This document shows positions 56,572 through 64,000 of a stretch of DNA of 64,000 nt, piece after piece. The stretch lies in contig CAZSZO010000005.1 in assembly GCA_964611125.1 (NCBI GenBank), positions 62,001 through 126,000 of the forward strand. Reading direction: 5' to 3'. Position numbers and translations under genes: made by a program. The first letter of the stretch is position 1. The number at the start of each line of letters is the position of its first letter. The notes beneath the pieces are model-generated. The model was not told the DNA's origin and made no database searches. It saw only the letters and a program-made list of their open reading frames with translations. This stretch comes from JAEUIX01 sp964611125 (lineage in GTDB: Bacteria; Planctomycetota; Phycisphaerae; Phycisphaerales; UBA1924).

Positions 56572-58161
56572 ATGTCCACCCTCGCTCAACTGAATCTCTC
56601 CGCCGACCGCGTCTACAAAGACCTCCCCGCCGCCAGGCTCGTCGAGATGGCCCTGGCCCGGGGCGAAGGCGTGCTGGCCTCCAACGGCGGCCTGGTCTGC
56701 CTCACCGGCGACCGGACCGGCCGCAGCCCCAAGGACAAGCACCTCGAGGACACCCCCGCCATCCACGACAAGATCGGCTGGGGCGGCTTCAACCTGCCCG
56801 CAACGCCCGAGCAGTTCGACCTGGTTCACGATATCGCCGTCAACCACCTCAACGGGCTCAAGAACGTCTTCGTCTTCGAGGGCTTCGTCGGGGCCGACCC
56901 GGAGCACCGCCTGGGCGCGCGCGTCGTGACCGAGCAGGCTTGGCACAGCCTGTTCATCCGCACGCTGTTCATCCCCGTCGGTTCGAGGGCCGCCGGCGCG
57001 GGCGCCAGGTGGAAACACGACTGGACCATCATCAACGCCGGCAAGCGCCGCCTGACGGCCGAGGAGCAGGCCAAACTCGGGGTCAAGAGCCCGGTGTTCA
57101 TCGCCCAGTCGCTCACGCGCAAGATCGTGGTCATCGTCGGCAGCGAATACGCCGGTGAGATGAAGAAGTCGCTCTTCTACGCCATGAACTTCGACATGCC
57201 CGAGGTCGGCGTCTTCCCCATGCACTGCTCGGCCAACGTCGACAAGAAGGACCCAGCCAACGTCGCCCTGTTCTTCGGCCTCTCCGGCACGGGCAAGACC
57301 ACCCTCTCGGCCGACCCCGACCGGGCCCTCATCGGCGACGACGAGCACGGCTGGTCCGACACCGGCGTCTTCAACTTTGAGGGCGGCTGCTACGCCAAGT
57401 GCATCAAGCTGACGCAGGAGGGCGAGCCGCAGATCTGGAACGCCATCAGGTTCGGCTCGGTGCTCGAGAACCTGGTCATCGACGAGGCCACCCGCGTCCC
57501 CGACTACGACAGCCAGAAATACACCGAGAACACCCGCGCCACCTACCCCATCGACTACATCCCCGACGCCATCATCCCTTCGATGGCCGGGCACCCAAAG
57601 AACGTGATCTTCCTCACCGCCGACGCCTTCGGCGTGATGCCCCCGATCAGCAAGCTGACCCGCGAGCAGGCGATGTACTACTTCATCAACGGCTACACCG
57701 CCAAGCTGGCGGGCACCGAGCTGGGCGTCATGGAGCCCACGCCCAACTTCTCGGCGTGCTTCGGCTCGCCCTTCCTGCCGCGCCCTCCCAAGGTGTATGC
57801 CGAGATGCTCGCCGCCAAGGTCGCCAAGCACAACGCCGACGTGTGGCTGCTCAACACGGGCTGGACGGGCGGTCCCTATGGCGTAGGCTCGCGCTTCAAG
57901 CTCGCCTACACCCGCGCGTTCGTCAGCGCCATTCTCAACGGCACCCTGAAGAACGCCAAGTTCACGCCCGACCCCATCTTCGGGCTGCCCCTTCCCGACG
58001 CCGTCGCGGGCGTCCCCAGCGAGGTCCTGCACCCGCGCAACACCTGGAAGGACGGCGCCCAATACGACGCCAAGGCCCGGGAGCTCGCCCAGAAGTTCCG
58101 CGACAACGACAAGAAGTTCGACATGCCCGAAGCGGTTCGCTCGGCGGGTCCGCGGGCGTAA
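56572..58161 (+). CDS. pckA: Phosphoenolpyruvate carboxykinase (ATP)
   Basis: This enzyme converts oxaloacetate and ATP to PEP and CO2 in gluconeogenesis. The 529-residue product matches the ATP-type family in length. It has the N-terminal TGDRTGRSPKDK, the kinase-1 loop FFGLSGTGKTTLS (G236-S246), the kinase-2 motif LIGDDEHGWSD, NFEGGCYAKCI, and the C-terminal NTGWTGGPYGVG. GGAG lies nine bases before the ATG. Monocistronic as far as can be seen, with 217 bases before the next gene. Confidence 0.97.
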   Translation: MSTLAQLNLSADRVYKDLPAARLVEMALARGEGVLASNGGLVCLTGDRTGRSPKDKHLEDTPAIHDKIGWGGFNLPATPEQFDLVHDIAVNHLNGLKNVFVFEGFVGADPEHRLGARVVTEQAWHSLFIRTLFIPVGSRAAGAGARWKHDWTIINAGKRRLTAEEQAKLGVKSPVFIAQSLTRKIVVIVGSEYAGEMKKSLFYAMNFDMPEVGVFPMHCSANVDKKDPANVALFFGLSGTGKTTLSADPDRALIGDDEHGWSDTGVFNFEGGCYAKCIKLTQEGEPQIWNAIRFGSVLENLVIDEATRVPDYDSQKYTENTRATYPIDYIPDAIIPSMAGHPKNVIFLTADAFGVMPPISKLTREQAMYYFINGYTAKLAGTELGVMEPTPNFSACFGSPFLPRPPKVYAEMLAAKVAKHNADVWLLNTGWTGGPYGVGSRFKLAYTRAFVSAILNGTLKNAKFTPDPIFGLPLPDAVAGVPSEVLHPRNTWKDGAQYDAKARELAQKFRDNDKKFDMPEAVRSAGPRA

Positions 58162-58378
58162 CGGAGCCGCAGGCCGAGCACGGGATCCGCGAGCGCGTGG
58201 CCCGCACGCACGCGGGATCTCCCGCCCAGCGGCGTGGCGAAGCCGGGAGATGTCGCTGGCAGCGCGCACCGACGCTGGCCCGGGCCCCCTGCGGCGAGCC
58301 CGCGCTCGCGGCACCCTGGGCTTTTCCGCCATACCATCCGGTTCTTCACTCGCTCCCGAACAAACCCCGAGATCCTTC

Positions 58379-58702
58379 ATGCGCATCGACGTCATCGGCA
58401 AGCACATCGAGATCACCGACGCCATCCGCACCTTCGCCAACCAGAAGGCCGAGAAGCTTCCCAAGCACTACGACGGCGTGCAGCAGATCACGTTCCGCGT
58501 CGAAGTCGACCCCCGCAAGAAGGGCTTCCGGTGCGAGCTGGTCTGTGATGTGCAGCACCACGATGACTTCGTCGCCGACGTCCACCACGAGGACCTCTAC
58601 GCCGCGATCGACGACGCCGTCGACAAGGTCTCGCGTCAGCTCACCGACTTCAAGGAAAAGCTCAAGCAGGGCAAGCGCGGCGGCCCCTCCGCCGCCGGCT
58701 GA
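58379..58702 (+). CDS. hpf: Ribosome hibernation promoting factor (HPF/RaiA family)
   Basis: The 107-residue product (MRIDVIGKHIEITDAI) has the beta-alpha-beta-beta-beta-alpha HPF fold: AIRTFANQKAEKLPKHY, ITFRVEVDPRKKGFRCELVC and DLYAAIDDAVDKVSRQLTDFKEKL. It is the short form without the C-terminal dimerisation domain. It blocks the decoding centre and stores ribosomes as 100S or inactive 70S in stationary phase. Next to ptsN and ptsH, it forms the set seen in the rpoN region of other diderms (hpf-ptsN-ptsH), but rpoN itself is not here. Confidence 0.9.
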   Translation: MRIDVIGKHIEITDAIRTFANQKAEKLPKHYDGVQQITFRVEVDPRKKGFRCELVCDVQHHDDFVADVHHEDLYAAIDDAVDKVSRQLTDFKEKLKQGKRGGPSAAG

Positions 58703-58819
58703 GCCCCCGCCCGCCCACCCCGGCCCGTTTACCTGGCCCGAAATCCCGCTCCTCCACCGCCGCGCGGCCAGCATCCGGTCGCGCCGCCGAAGGTCGATCC
58801 GTTCCACGGGAATCACACG

Positions 58820-59293
58820 ATGCGCCTCACTGAGATTGTGGCCGAAGGGGCCGTCATCACCAGCCTGAAAGGCACCGATCGCGACGGCGTCATCGGCGAG
58901 CTGATCGATGCGCTCATCGCCTGCGGCGCCGCGCAGGCCCAGCACCGCGAGGAACTCATAGCCAAGGTCCTCTCCCGAGAGAAGATCGGCAGCACCGGCT
59001 TCGGCCAGGGCGTCGCTGTTCCGCATGTCAAGCACGCGTCGGTCAAGGGCATGGCCGCGGCGGTAGGGCTCTCGACCCAGGGCGTCGACTTCAACTCCAT
59101 CGACCGCCTCCCGGTTTTCAGCGTGTTCCTGCTGCTCTCGCCCGATGACCAGCCCGAACTGCACCTGAAGGCGATGGAAGTGATCTTCAGCAACCTCAGC
59201 AAGGTCACCTTCCGGCGCTTCCTGCGGCAGGCCAGTTCGCCGCAGGAGGTCCGGTCCCTCCTTGAAGAGGCCGACGGTCACCAGATCGCCTGA
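58820..59293 (+). CDS. ptsN: PTS EIIA component, Ntr/fructose type
   Basis: The 157-residue product has the EIIA-Ntr fold with the phosphorylated His69 in GQGVAVPHVKH, preceded by LIAKVLSREKIGSTGFG and followed by PVFSVFLLLSPDDQPELHL. EIIA-Ntr passes or receives phosphate from HPr and regulates potassium transport, nitrogen and stress responses in other bacteria. No sugar-specific EIIB/C is present, so it is regulatory. GGGAA lies 12 bases before the ATG. 118 bases separate it from hpf. Confidence 0.93.
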   Translation: MRLTEIVAEGAVITSLKGTDRDGVIGELIDALIACGAAQAQHREELIAKVLSREKIGSTGFGQGVAVPHVKHASVKGMAAAVGLSTQGVDFNSIDRLPVFSVFLLLSPDDQPELHLKAMEVIFSNLSKVTFRRFLRQASSPQEVRSLLEEADGHQIA

Positions 59294-59385
59294 GCCTGCG
59301 ACCACCTCCAGGCCCACCGCCACAGCCCCCTGCAAGACCTCTTCGAGCTGTTTCGTCAGCCGCCTCCCCACTCCCGGCCGCCGCC

Positions 59386-59658
59386 TTGGAAACCGCCTCC
59401 GCCATCGTGACGATTGTCAACCGCCTGGGGCTGCACGCCCGCCCGGCGATGTGCTTTGTCGATGTCGCCATGGGCCACCCGTGCACCATCACCGTGAAGC
59501 GGGGCGACCAGTCGGTCGACGGCAAGTCGATCATGATGATGATGCTGCTGGCTGCGACGCAGGGCACCGAGCTCGAGATCCTCGCCGAGGGCCCCGGCGC
59601 CCAGAAGGCGATCGACGACCTCAAGAAGCTTGTCGAATCGGGCTTCGGCGACGAGTGA
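59386..59658 (+). CDS. ptsH: Phosphocarrier protein HPr (TTG start likely)
   Basis: The 90-residue product has the HPr active site GLHARPA (H17) and the region around regulatory Ser48 in GKSIMMMML. The frame has no ATG near the start; a TTG at 59386 gives a standard-length HPr, while the GTG at 59407 would remove the first strand. It receives phosphate from EI and can pass it to EIIA-Ntr, whose gene ends 92 bases upstream. No ptsI or hprK is in the window. Confidence 0.92.
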   Translation: METASAIVTIVNRLGLHARPAMCFVDVAMGHPCTITVKRGDQSVDGKSIMMMMLLAATQGTELEILAEGPGAQKAIDDLKKLVESGFGDE

Positions 59659-59882
59659 AATCCGCTGCGACTGGTCGTGCCGGCCATGACCCCCGGGGCA
59701 GGTGAACGAATAGACGTGCTATTCGTTCTCAAGCGACGCCTCCAAGCTGCTCCAGATAGCCCAATCAGTAACGCTTGACCGAATCTACCGATTCCAATCG
59801 ATCCCCTAGGAACGAGTGAAGCGGTTTCATTGCCCTCCCGATGAGGGGGATCGGGTTGGACATCTCCCCACGGAGCTTGAGT

Positions 59883-61502
59883 ATGCAGCTTCCCCTGCAA
59901 GCGCGTTTGGTCGTCGGTCTTGGCCTCCTGCTCGCCATCATGATGATGTTGGTGGTGGCTTCCACCCGGGGCCTTGCAGACCTGAACTTGCACGCCCAGC
60001 TCCTCGCCCAAGACAATCTCCCATCGGTCGAGGCTGCTTCTGCCGTCGAGCGCTCCCTCAGCGGCGTCCGCCGGATGGAGTTGCTCCACGTGCTCTCCGT
60101 CGAAGGCAAGGACATGGACGGGTACGAGAAGGATTACCTCACCCGCAAGCAAGAGTTTGAAGAGGCCGTCAAGGTCTGCAAGCCGCTTGTCAAGACCACC
60201 GAGGAACGCGAGCTTTTCGATAAGGCGACGACCAACGCCGCCCGCTACCTGGAGATCAGCACGCGGGCGATCGCCGCGTCGCGCGAAGGCCGCAAGGAGG
60301 AAGCCGCCACTCTGTGCCGGGGCGAGGGTCGCGCGATCTTCCGCGACGTGGCCAAGCAACTCGTCGATCTGATCGCTCTGCAAACCAGGGACGGCGCTGA
60401 GGAGGCCAAGGCGGCCGCCGCCGCCAACGCCTCCGCCCGGGCATGGCTGTTCGGCGTCGCCGCGGCAGGCTTCGCCTTGAGCGTGGTGATCGGCATCGTG
60501 CTGATCCGGAGCATCCGCCGACCCATCGGCCAGGTCGTGCAGACGCTCGAAGCCGTCGCCAACCGCGACCTGACCCGCCCGCCGCTGGGCCTGACGGTGA
60601 ACGACGAGATCGGCAAGCTCGCCCGCGCCACCGACAAGATGAGCGCCGCCCTCAAGGGCATGATCGGCAAGGTCGCCAGCACCAGCGACGAAGTCGCCGC
60701 CGCGTCGACGCAGGTCGCCGCCAGCGCTGAGGAACTCGCCACCACGGTGCGCGAGCAGGAGCAGACCACCACCCAGGTGGCCAGCGCCGTCGCCGAGCTC
60801 TCCGCCAGCGTGAGCGAGGTCGCCGGGAAGGCCGCGAGCGCCAGCAAGGCCGCAGCGGACTCGCGGGCCCAGGCCGATTCGGGCGGCCAGCTCGTCGGCC
60901 AGACGGTCAACCAGCTCGTTGAGATCAACAGCCGATTCAACGATGTGGCCCAGGTGGTCGGCAAGCTCGAGCAGCAGGGTGACGAAGTCGGCCGGATCGT
61001 CCAGGTCATCCAGGACATCGCCGATCAGACCAACCTCCTGGCCCTCAACGCCGCGATCGAGGCGGCCCGGGCGGGCGAGCACGGGCGCGGCTTCGCCGTG
61101 GTCGCCGACGAGGTCCGCAAGCTCGCCGAGCGCACCACCCATGCCACCAGCGAAGTCGGCAAGACCATCGAGGCGATGCGGAACGGGACCAACGAGGCCG
61201 CTGCGGCCATGAAGGTGGGGCGCGAGACCGTCGAGCAGGGACGCCAGATGGGCGTCAAGGCCGGTGACTCGGTGCGAGTGATCGTCGACGCGCAGCGCGG
61301 GGCCGAATCGATGTCGCAGTCGATCGCCGCGGCGGCCCAGCAGCAGGCCTCCGCCACCGAGGAGATCGCCCGCAGCCTCGAGACCATGAACGCCGCCAAC
61401 GGCCAGTCAGCCAGCGCCGCCAGCCAGAGCGCCCAGGCCGCCGGGGGGCTCTCGAAGAAAGCCGAGGAGCTCAAGCAACTCGTCGAGTGCTTCAAAGTGT
61501 GA
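59883..61502 (+). CDS. Methyl-accepting chemotaxis protein
   Basis: The ATG at 59883 follows GGAGCTTGAGT and is preferred over an in-frame ATG at 59841. The 539-residue product has a membrane helix (about 7-27), a four-helix-bundle-like periplasmic domain (about 30-190), a second membrane helix (LFGVAAAGFALSVVIGIVLI), a HAMP domain with RPIGQVVQTLEAVANRDLT, and the cytoplasmic signalling bundle. The hairpin tip is DQTNLLALNAAIEAARAGE, the contact point for CheA/CheW. No CheR/CheB binding tail and no chemotaxis genes are adjacent. It is an orphan receptor. Confidence 0.95.
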   Translation: MQLPLQARLVVGLGLLLAIMMMLVVASTRGLADLNLHAQLLAQDNLPSVEAASAVERSLSGVRRMELLHVLSVEGKDMDGYEKDYLTRKQEFEEAVKVCKPLVKTTEERELFDKATTNAARYLEISTRAIAASREGRKEEAATLCRGEGRAIFRDVAKQLVDLIALQTRDGAEEAKAAAAANASARAWLFGVAAAGFALSVVIGIVLIRSIRRPIGQVVQTLEAVANRDLTRPPLGLTVNDEIGKLARATDKMSAALKGMIGKVASTSDEVAAASTQVAASAEELATTVREQEQTTTQVASAVAELSASVSEVAGKAASASKAAADSRAQADSGGQLVGQTVNQLVEINSRFNDVAQVVGKLEQQGDEVGRIVQVIQDIADQTNLLALNAAIEAARAGEHGRGFAVVADEVRKLAERTTHATSEVGKTIEAMRNGTNEAAAAMKVGRETVEQGRQMGVKAGDSVRVIVDAQRGAESMSQSIAAAAQQQASATEEIARSLETMNAANGQSASAASQSAQAAGGLSKKAEELKQLVECFKV

Positions 61503-61521
61503 GGCCGTGAGCTTCGCGGCG

Positions 61522-61543
61522 CCGGTGGCCGCTCGGCCGCCGG
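61522..61543. terminator. Hairpin between convergent MCP and SOUL genes
   Basis: A 9-bp GC-rich stem (61522-61530 with 61535-61543, one G-T pair, loop GCTC) sits in the 48-base gap between two convergent genes. It could terminate both, but there is no U tract on either strand. Confidence 0.4.
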
Positions 61544-61550
61544 GCCGACA

Positions 61551-62459
61551 TCACTTCGTGGGCGGTTCACCGGGCTCAGCCGGCCCGGGCGCGCTGAGAA
61601 GACTCGGCGCGATCAGCCGGACGGGGATCTGAACCTCACCCCACTTGTCGGCGTCGCGCACGTCGGGCCCGTTGTAGTACAGCCCGCGCGGCTCACCGGC
61701 CGCCTCCAGCACCGACTGCCCCGCCAAGTAGGCCTGCAATTCGCTCAGGCGGTCGCTCATCCGCCCGAAGCCCTGCGGGCCGCGCACGCCCAGGGCAATG
61801 ACGGTCACCGGGGCGACATCGACCACCCGCACGTTCCTGCGCCGGCCATCGGGGCCGGTGGGGCCCTGGTCCTTGGAGCGGTACAGGAATGACATCGTCC
61901 ACGCGCCGGGCTCGCCGCCCTGGGGCTCAAGTTCACCCTCCGGCCCGGCGGCGGCGGGCGCCGCAGGGCGCCGCTCAAAGTTCATCTCCACCGGCGAGGT
62001 CATGGGGATGTTCCGCTCCTTGATGTGCTGGAAGAGCGGGAAGAAGGCGATGTTCATACCCAGGTCAGGCGAGGCGACCCCCGAGACCTCGGCCCGCCGA
62101 ACGGAGGGGTAGCGCTTGAGCTCGATGGCGCCGGGGGCGGTCGGCGCGGGGTAGCCGTCGGGGAGTGGGGTCGTGATCCGGCACGGTCCGGAGACGTAAT
62201 CGTCCCCGACGGAGCGAACCGCCAGCTCGGGCCCCCCGCGCAGGCGGAGCACCTGCGCGGCGCGCGGGTCGCCGCGGTCGGGGTTCGCGGCGGGCGCGGC
62301 GGGGGTATCGGCTGTGGGGGTGGCTGCTGGCGCCTCGGTCGCCTGGCCAGCGGGCTGCTGGTCCACGAGCGAGCCGGGCCGCACGCACGCGGTCAGGACG
62401 CCGGTCACGCCAACCAGGGAAGCCAGGCCGGCCAACGCCAACGCGCGGGGGTGAGTCAT
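61551..62459 (-). CDS. SOUL-family heme-binding lipoprotein
   Basis: The ATG at 62459 follows GGAGAG. The 302-residue product has a lipoprotein signal (VGVTGVLTAC) and an Ala/Pro-rich spacer to about 75. A SOUL/HBP domain then follows: ELKRYPSVRRAEVSG, IAFFPLFQHIKERNIPMTSPVEMNF and VIALGVRGPQGFGRM. SOUL proteins bind heme or tetrapyrroles; function in bacteria is not well defined. It could bind heme at the periplasmic face, which makes it the third heme-related envelope protein in the window. Convergent with the MCP gene. Confidence 0.88.
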   Translation of the reverse strand: MTHPRALALAGLASLVGVTGVLTACVRPGSLVDQQPAGQATEAPAATPTADTPAAPAANPDRGDPRAAQVLRLRGGPELAVRSVGDDYVSGPCRITTPLPDGYPAPTAPGAIELKRYPSVRRAEVSGVASPDLGMNIAFFPLFQHIKERNIPMTSPVEMNFERRPAAPAAAGPEGELEPQGGEPGAWTMSFLYRSKDQGPTGPDGRRRNVRVVDVAPVTVIALGVRGPQGFGRMSDRLSELQAYLAGQSVLEAAGEPRGLYYNGPDVRDADKWGEVQIPVRLIAPSLLSAPGPAEPGEPPTK

Positions 62460-62607
62460 GCTTCTCTCCAATGCGGCGGAGCCAGAATGGGCCCGCGCTG
62501 AAACAGTACTTGAGGACATCAGGGCGGACTGGCTCCGCTTCGGTCGGAACCGCCGGGCCGATGCAGCGGCGCCCAAGCTCATCGCCAGCTCATCCGCCAG
62601 CCCGGGT

Positions 62608-63051
62608 TCACCAACCGCCCGCGTGCTTGAGGGCCGACACCAGCCGGGCCCGCTGCTCCTCGGTGCAGCCGCAGTCGGTTTCGCCAGCAGGCCGCACCCA
62701 CACCGTGGCGCCGGGCTCGGGGTCGCTCGGGCGACGAGGGATCAGGTGCCAGTGGACGTGGGCGACGACATTCCCCAGGCACTCGTAGTTGATGCGGATC
62801 GGTCCCGCCGCCCCCAGGGCCCGGTGCATGGCCGACGCGACCTCGCCGACGTCCTGGGCGAGGCGGGCCTGCCGCTCCGCCGGGAGCCGGCCCAGGTGCT
62901 CCTGATGGTCCTTGAGCCACAGCGAGCACCAGCCCTCGTAGCGCTGGTGCTTGTGCAGGAGGACGATCGACTCGCGCAGCTCCGCGATCAGGAACGGATC
63001 GACGCCCGATCGGGCGCGCACGAGACGGTCGCAGGCTGGACAACTGGTCAT
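62608..63051 (-). CDS. HIT-family hydrolase
   Basis: The 147-residue product has the histidine triad in NVVAHVHWHLIPRR with His-x-His-x-His, and the upstream CPACDRLVRAR segment. HIT proteins hydrolyse dinucleoside polyphosphates or AMP-lysyl-type conjugates. CPAC at the N-terminus and a later DCGC may bind zinc. No ribosome site is seen before the ATG. Gene spacing to the SOUL gene is 148 bases. Confidence 0.92.
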   Translation of the reverse strand: MTSCPACDRLVRARSGVDPFLIAELRESIVLLHKHQRYEGWCSLWLKDHQEHLGRLPAERQARLAQDVGEVASAMHRALGAAGPIRINYECLGNVVAHVHWHLIPRRPSDPEPGATVWVRPAGETDCGCTEEQRARLVSALKHAGGW

Positions 63052-63123
63052 CGGGGTGAGTCTATCGAAGCAACAGGCAGCTCATGGCCCGCTCCTGGCC
63101 CGCTCATGGCCGTTCATGGCCGT

Positions 63124-64000
63124 TCATGACTCGCTCATGAGGCCCGCAAGGATGTCCAGCCCCCGGTCCAGCTGCGCATCGGCCACCGCGAACGACAGCC
63201 GCAGGTGCGTGTCGCGCTGCGAGAAGACCCCGCCCGGGATGATCAGCACCTGCTCCGCGATCGCCCGCTCGGCGAACTGCTGAGCCGTCAGACCCAGTCG
63301 CGCCGGGACCTTCGGGAACGCGTAGAACGCGCCGCCCGGGGTGGCCACCTCGGTGACCTTTGAGAGCCGCTGCACCACCCGGTTTCGCCGGGCCTCGTAC
63401 ACCCCGACCTGGGCCGACATGTCGGTCTCGAGGGCCGCCAGCACGCCCCACTGCAGCGGCGTCGGCGCGCACACGAACGTGTACTGCTGCAGCTTCACCA
63501 TCTGCTCGATCAGCGGCGCCGGGCCCGCGGCGTAGCCCAGACGCCAGCCGGTGCAGCCGTAGGTCTTGCCGAAGCCGCGGATCAGCAGCACATCGCGCTC
63601 GGCGCCGGGGAGCCGGGCCGCGCTCGGGCACCCCAGCCCCCGGCCGTCGGCGAATGGCTCCGTCCGGCTCTCGCTGAAGGTGAACTCGTCGTAGATCTCA
63701 TCGGAAATCAGCAGCACGTTCCGCGCCCGGCACAGGTCCAGCAGGTCGCGGCACTCGCGGCTGGTTCCCACCACGCCGCTGGGGTTCCCGGGCGAGTTGT
63801 AGAGCACCGCTTTGGTGCGCGGGGTGATCAGCGGCGCCACCCGCTCGGCAGTCAGGCGGAAATCGGGATAGGTGTCGCACACCACCGCTCGGGCGTCGCA
63901 CATCGCCGCGAGATACGGGTACATCACGAAGTACGGATCGGGAATGATGAACTCATCCCCCGGCCCCAGCAGGGCCATGCAGACGAGCAGGAGCGCCCCG
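63124..64000 (-). CDS. PLP-dependent aminotransferase, class I/II (5' partial)
   Basis: The frame is open to the window edge (…GALLLVCMALLGPGDE), so the N-terminal part lies outside. The visible 291 residues include DEFIIPDPYFVMYPY, VLYNSPGNPSGVVG, LLISDEIYDEF and the PLP Lys in IRGFGKTYGCTGWRLGY. It ends with HLRLSFAVADAQLDRGLDIL. These are the aspartate/aromatic-type aminotransferase motifs; the substrate cannot be decided. It is distinct from the aminotransferase at 22465-23643. Confidence 0.92.
   Translation of the reverse strand, partial: GALLLVCMALLGPGDEFIIPDPYFVMYPYLAAMCDARAVVCDTYPDFRLTAERVAPLITPRTKAVLYNSPGNPSGVVGTSRECRDLLDLCRARNVLLISDEIYDEFTFSESRTEPFADGRGLGCPSAARLPGAERDVLLIRGFGKTYGCTGWRLGYAAGPAPLIEQMVKLQQYTFVCAPTPLQWGVLAALETDMSAQVGVYEARRNRVVQRLSKVTEVATPGGAFYAFPKVPARLGLTAQQFAERAIAEQVLIIPGGVFSQRDTHLRLSFAVADAQLDRGLDILAGLMSES

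Overview
The window is a GC-rich, gene-dense stretch of a diderm bacterium that looks like a member of the Planctomycetota, most likely class Phycisphaerae. The evidence is three neighbouring secreted proteins ending in a paired DxNxDGxxDPDDLSDYIGxYF dockerin-like module, two secreted proteins ending in PEP-CTERM-like sorting tails, a type II secretion system (T2SS), an LpxL-family acyltransferase, a predicted outer-membrane barrel and several lipoproteins. I saw no rRNA, tRNA, CRISPR array, transposase or phage gene. The window cuts the first gene at its 5' end and the last gene at its 5' end (that gene is on the minus strand).

Layout. 1-4 kb: three dockerin-type secreted proteins (kelch plus Ig, a repeat propeller, and a frameshifted Ig-dockerin gene), separated by strong hairpin terminators. 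4-13 kb (minus): a large secreted zinc metalloprotease, tyrS, a cyclase/STAND-ATPase/TPR signalling protein and a PEP-CTERM-type secreted protein. 13-22 kb: a divergent pair of units, a tandem HbpS/GlcG-type heme-binding secreted protein (minus) facing an outer-membrane barrel gene and a lipoprotein with ten CXXCH hemes and an LVIVD-type beta-propeller (plus). This is the best candidate in the window for an undescribed envelope electron-transfer system. 22-28 kb (plus): aminotransferase, SpoIIE-type phosphatase, nitrilase-family hydrolase, 5-formyl-THF cyclo-ligase-like protein and an L,D-transpeptidase. 28-29 kb (minus): a second PEP-CTERM-type protein with a clear sigma70-type promoter.

29.7-44.7 kb (minus) is one long, tightly packed T2SS operon in the order gspE-F-G-H-I-J-K-L-M-(C/PilP-like)-D-lipoprotein, with many 1-8 bp overlaps or gaps and three phased TTCTGTC repeats upstream of gspE. 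45-49 kb (minus): an LTxxQ (Spy/CpxP-like) secreted protein, an LpxL-family acyltransferase and a membrane coiled-coil protein ending in a BRCT-like domain. 49.6-50.9 kb: a NeuD-type acyltransferase gene interrupted in frame by a 14-base C tract, then a decayed nucleotidyltransferase-like gene.

51-64 kb is largely housekeeping and regulation: prkA, trmB, a hybrid histidine kinase, pckA, a hibernation factor/EIIA-Ntr/HPr cluster, a chemotaxis receptor, a SOUL-type heme lipoprotein, a HIT protein and a truncated aminotransferase. Likely functional links are the T2SS as exporter of the signal-peptide-bearing dockerin and protease proteins, and the three heme-related envelope loci (tandem HbpS, decaheme lipoprotein, SOUL lipoprotein). 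Both links are inferences from content and position, not demonstrated.
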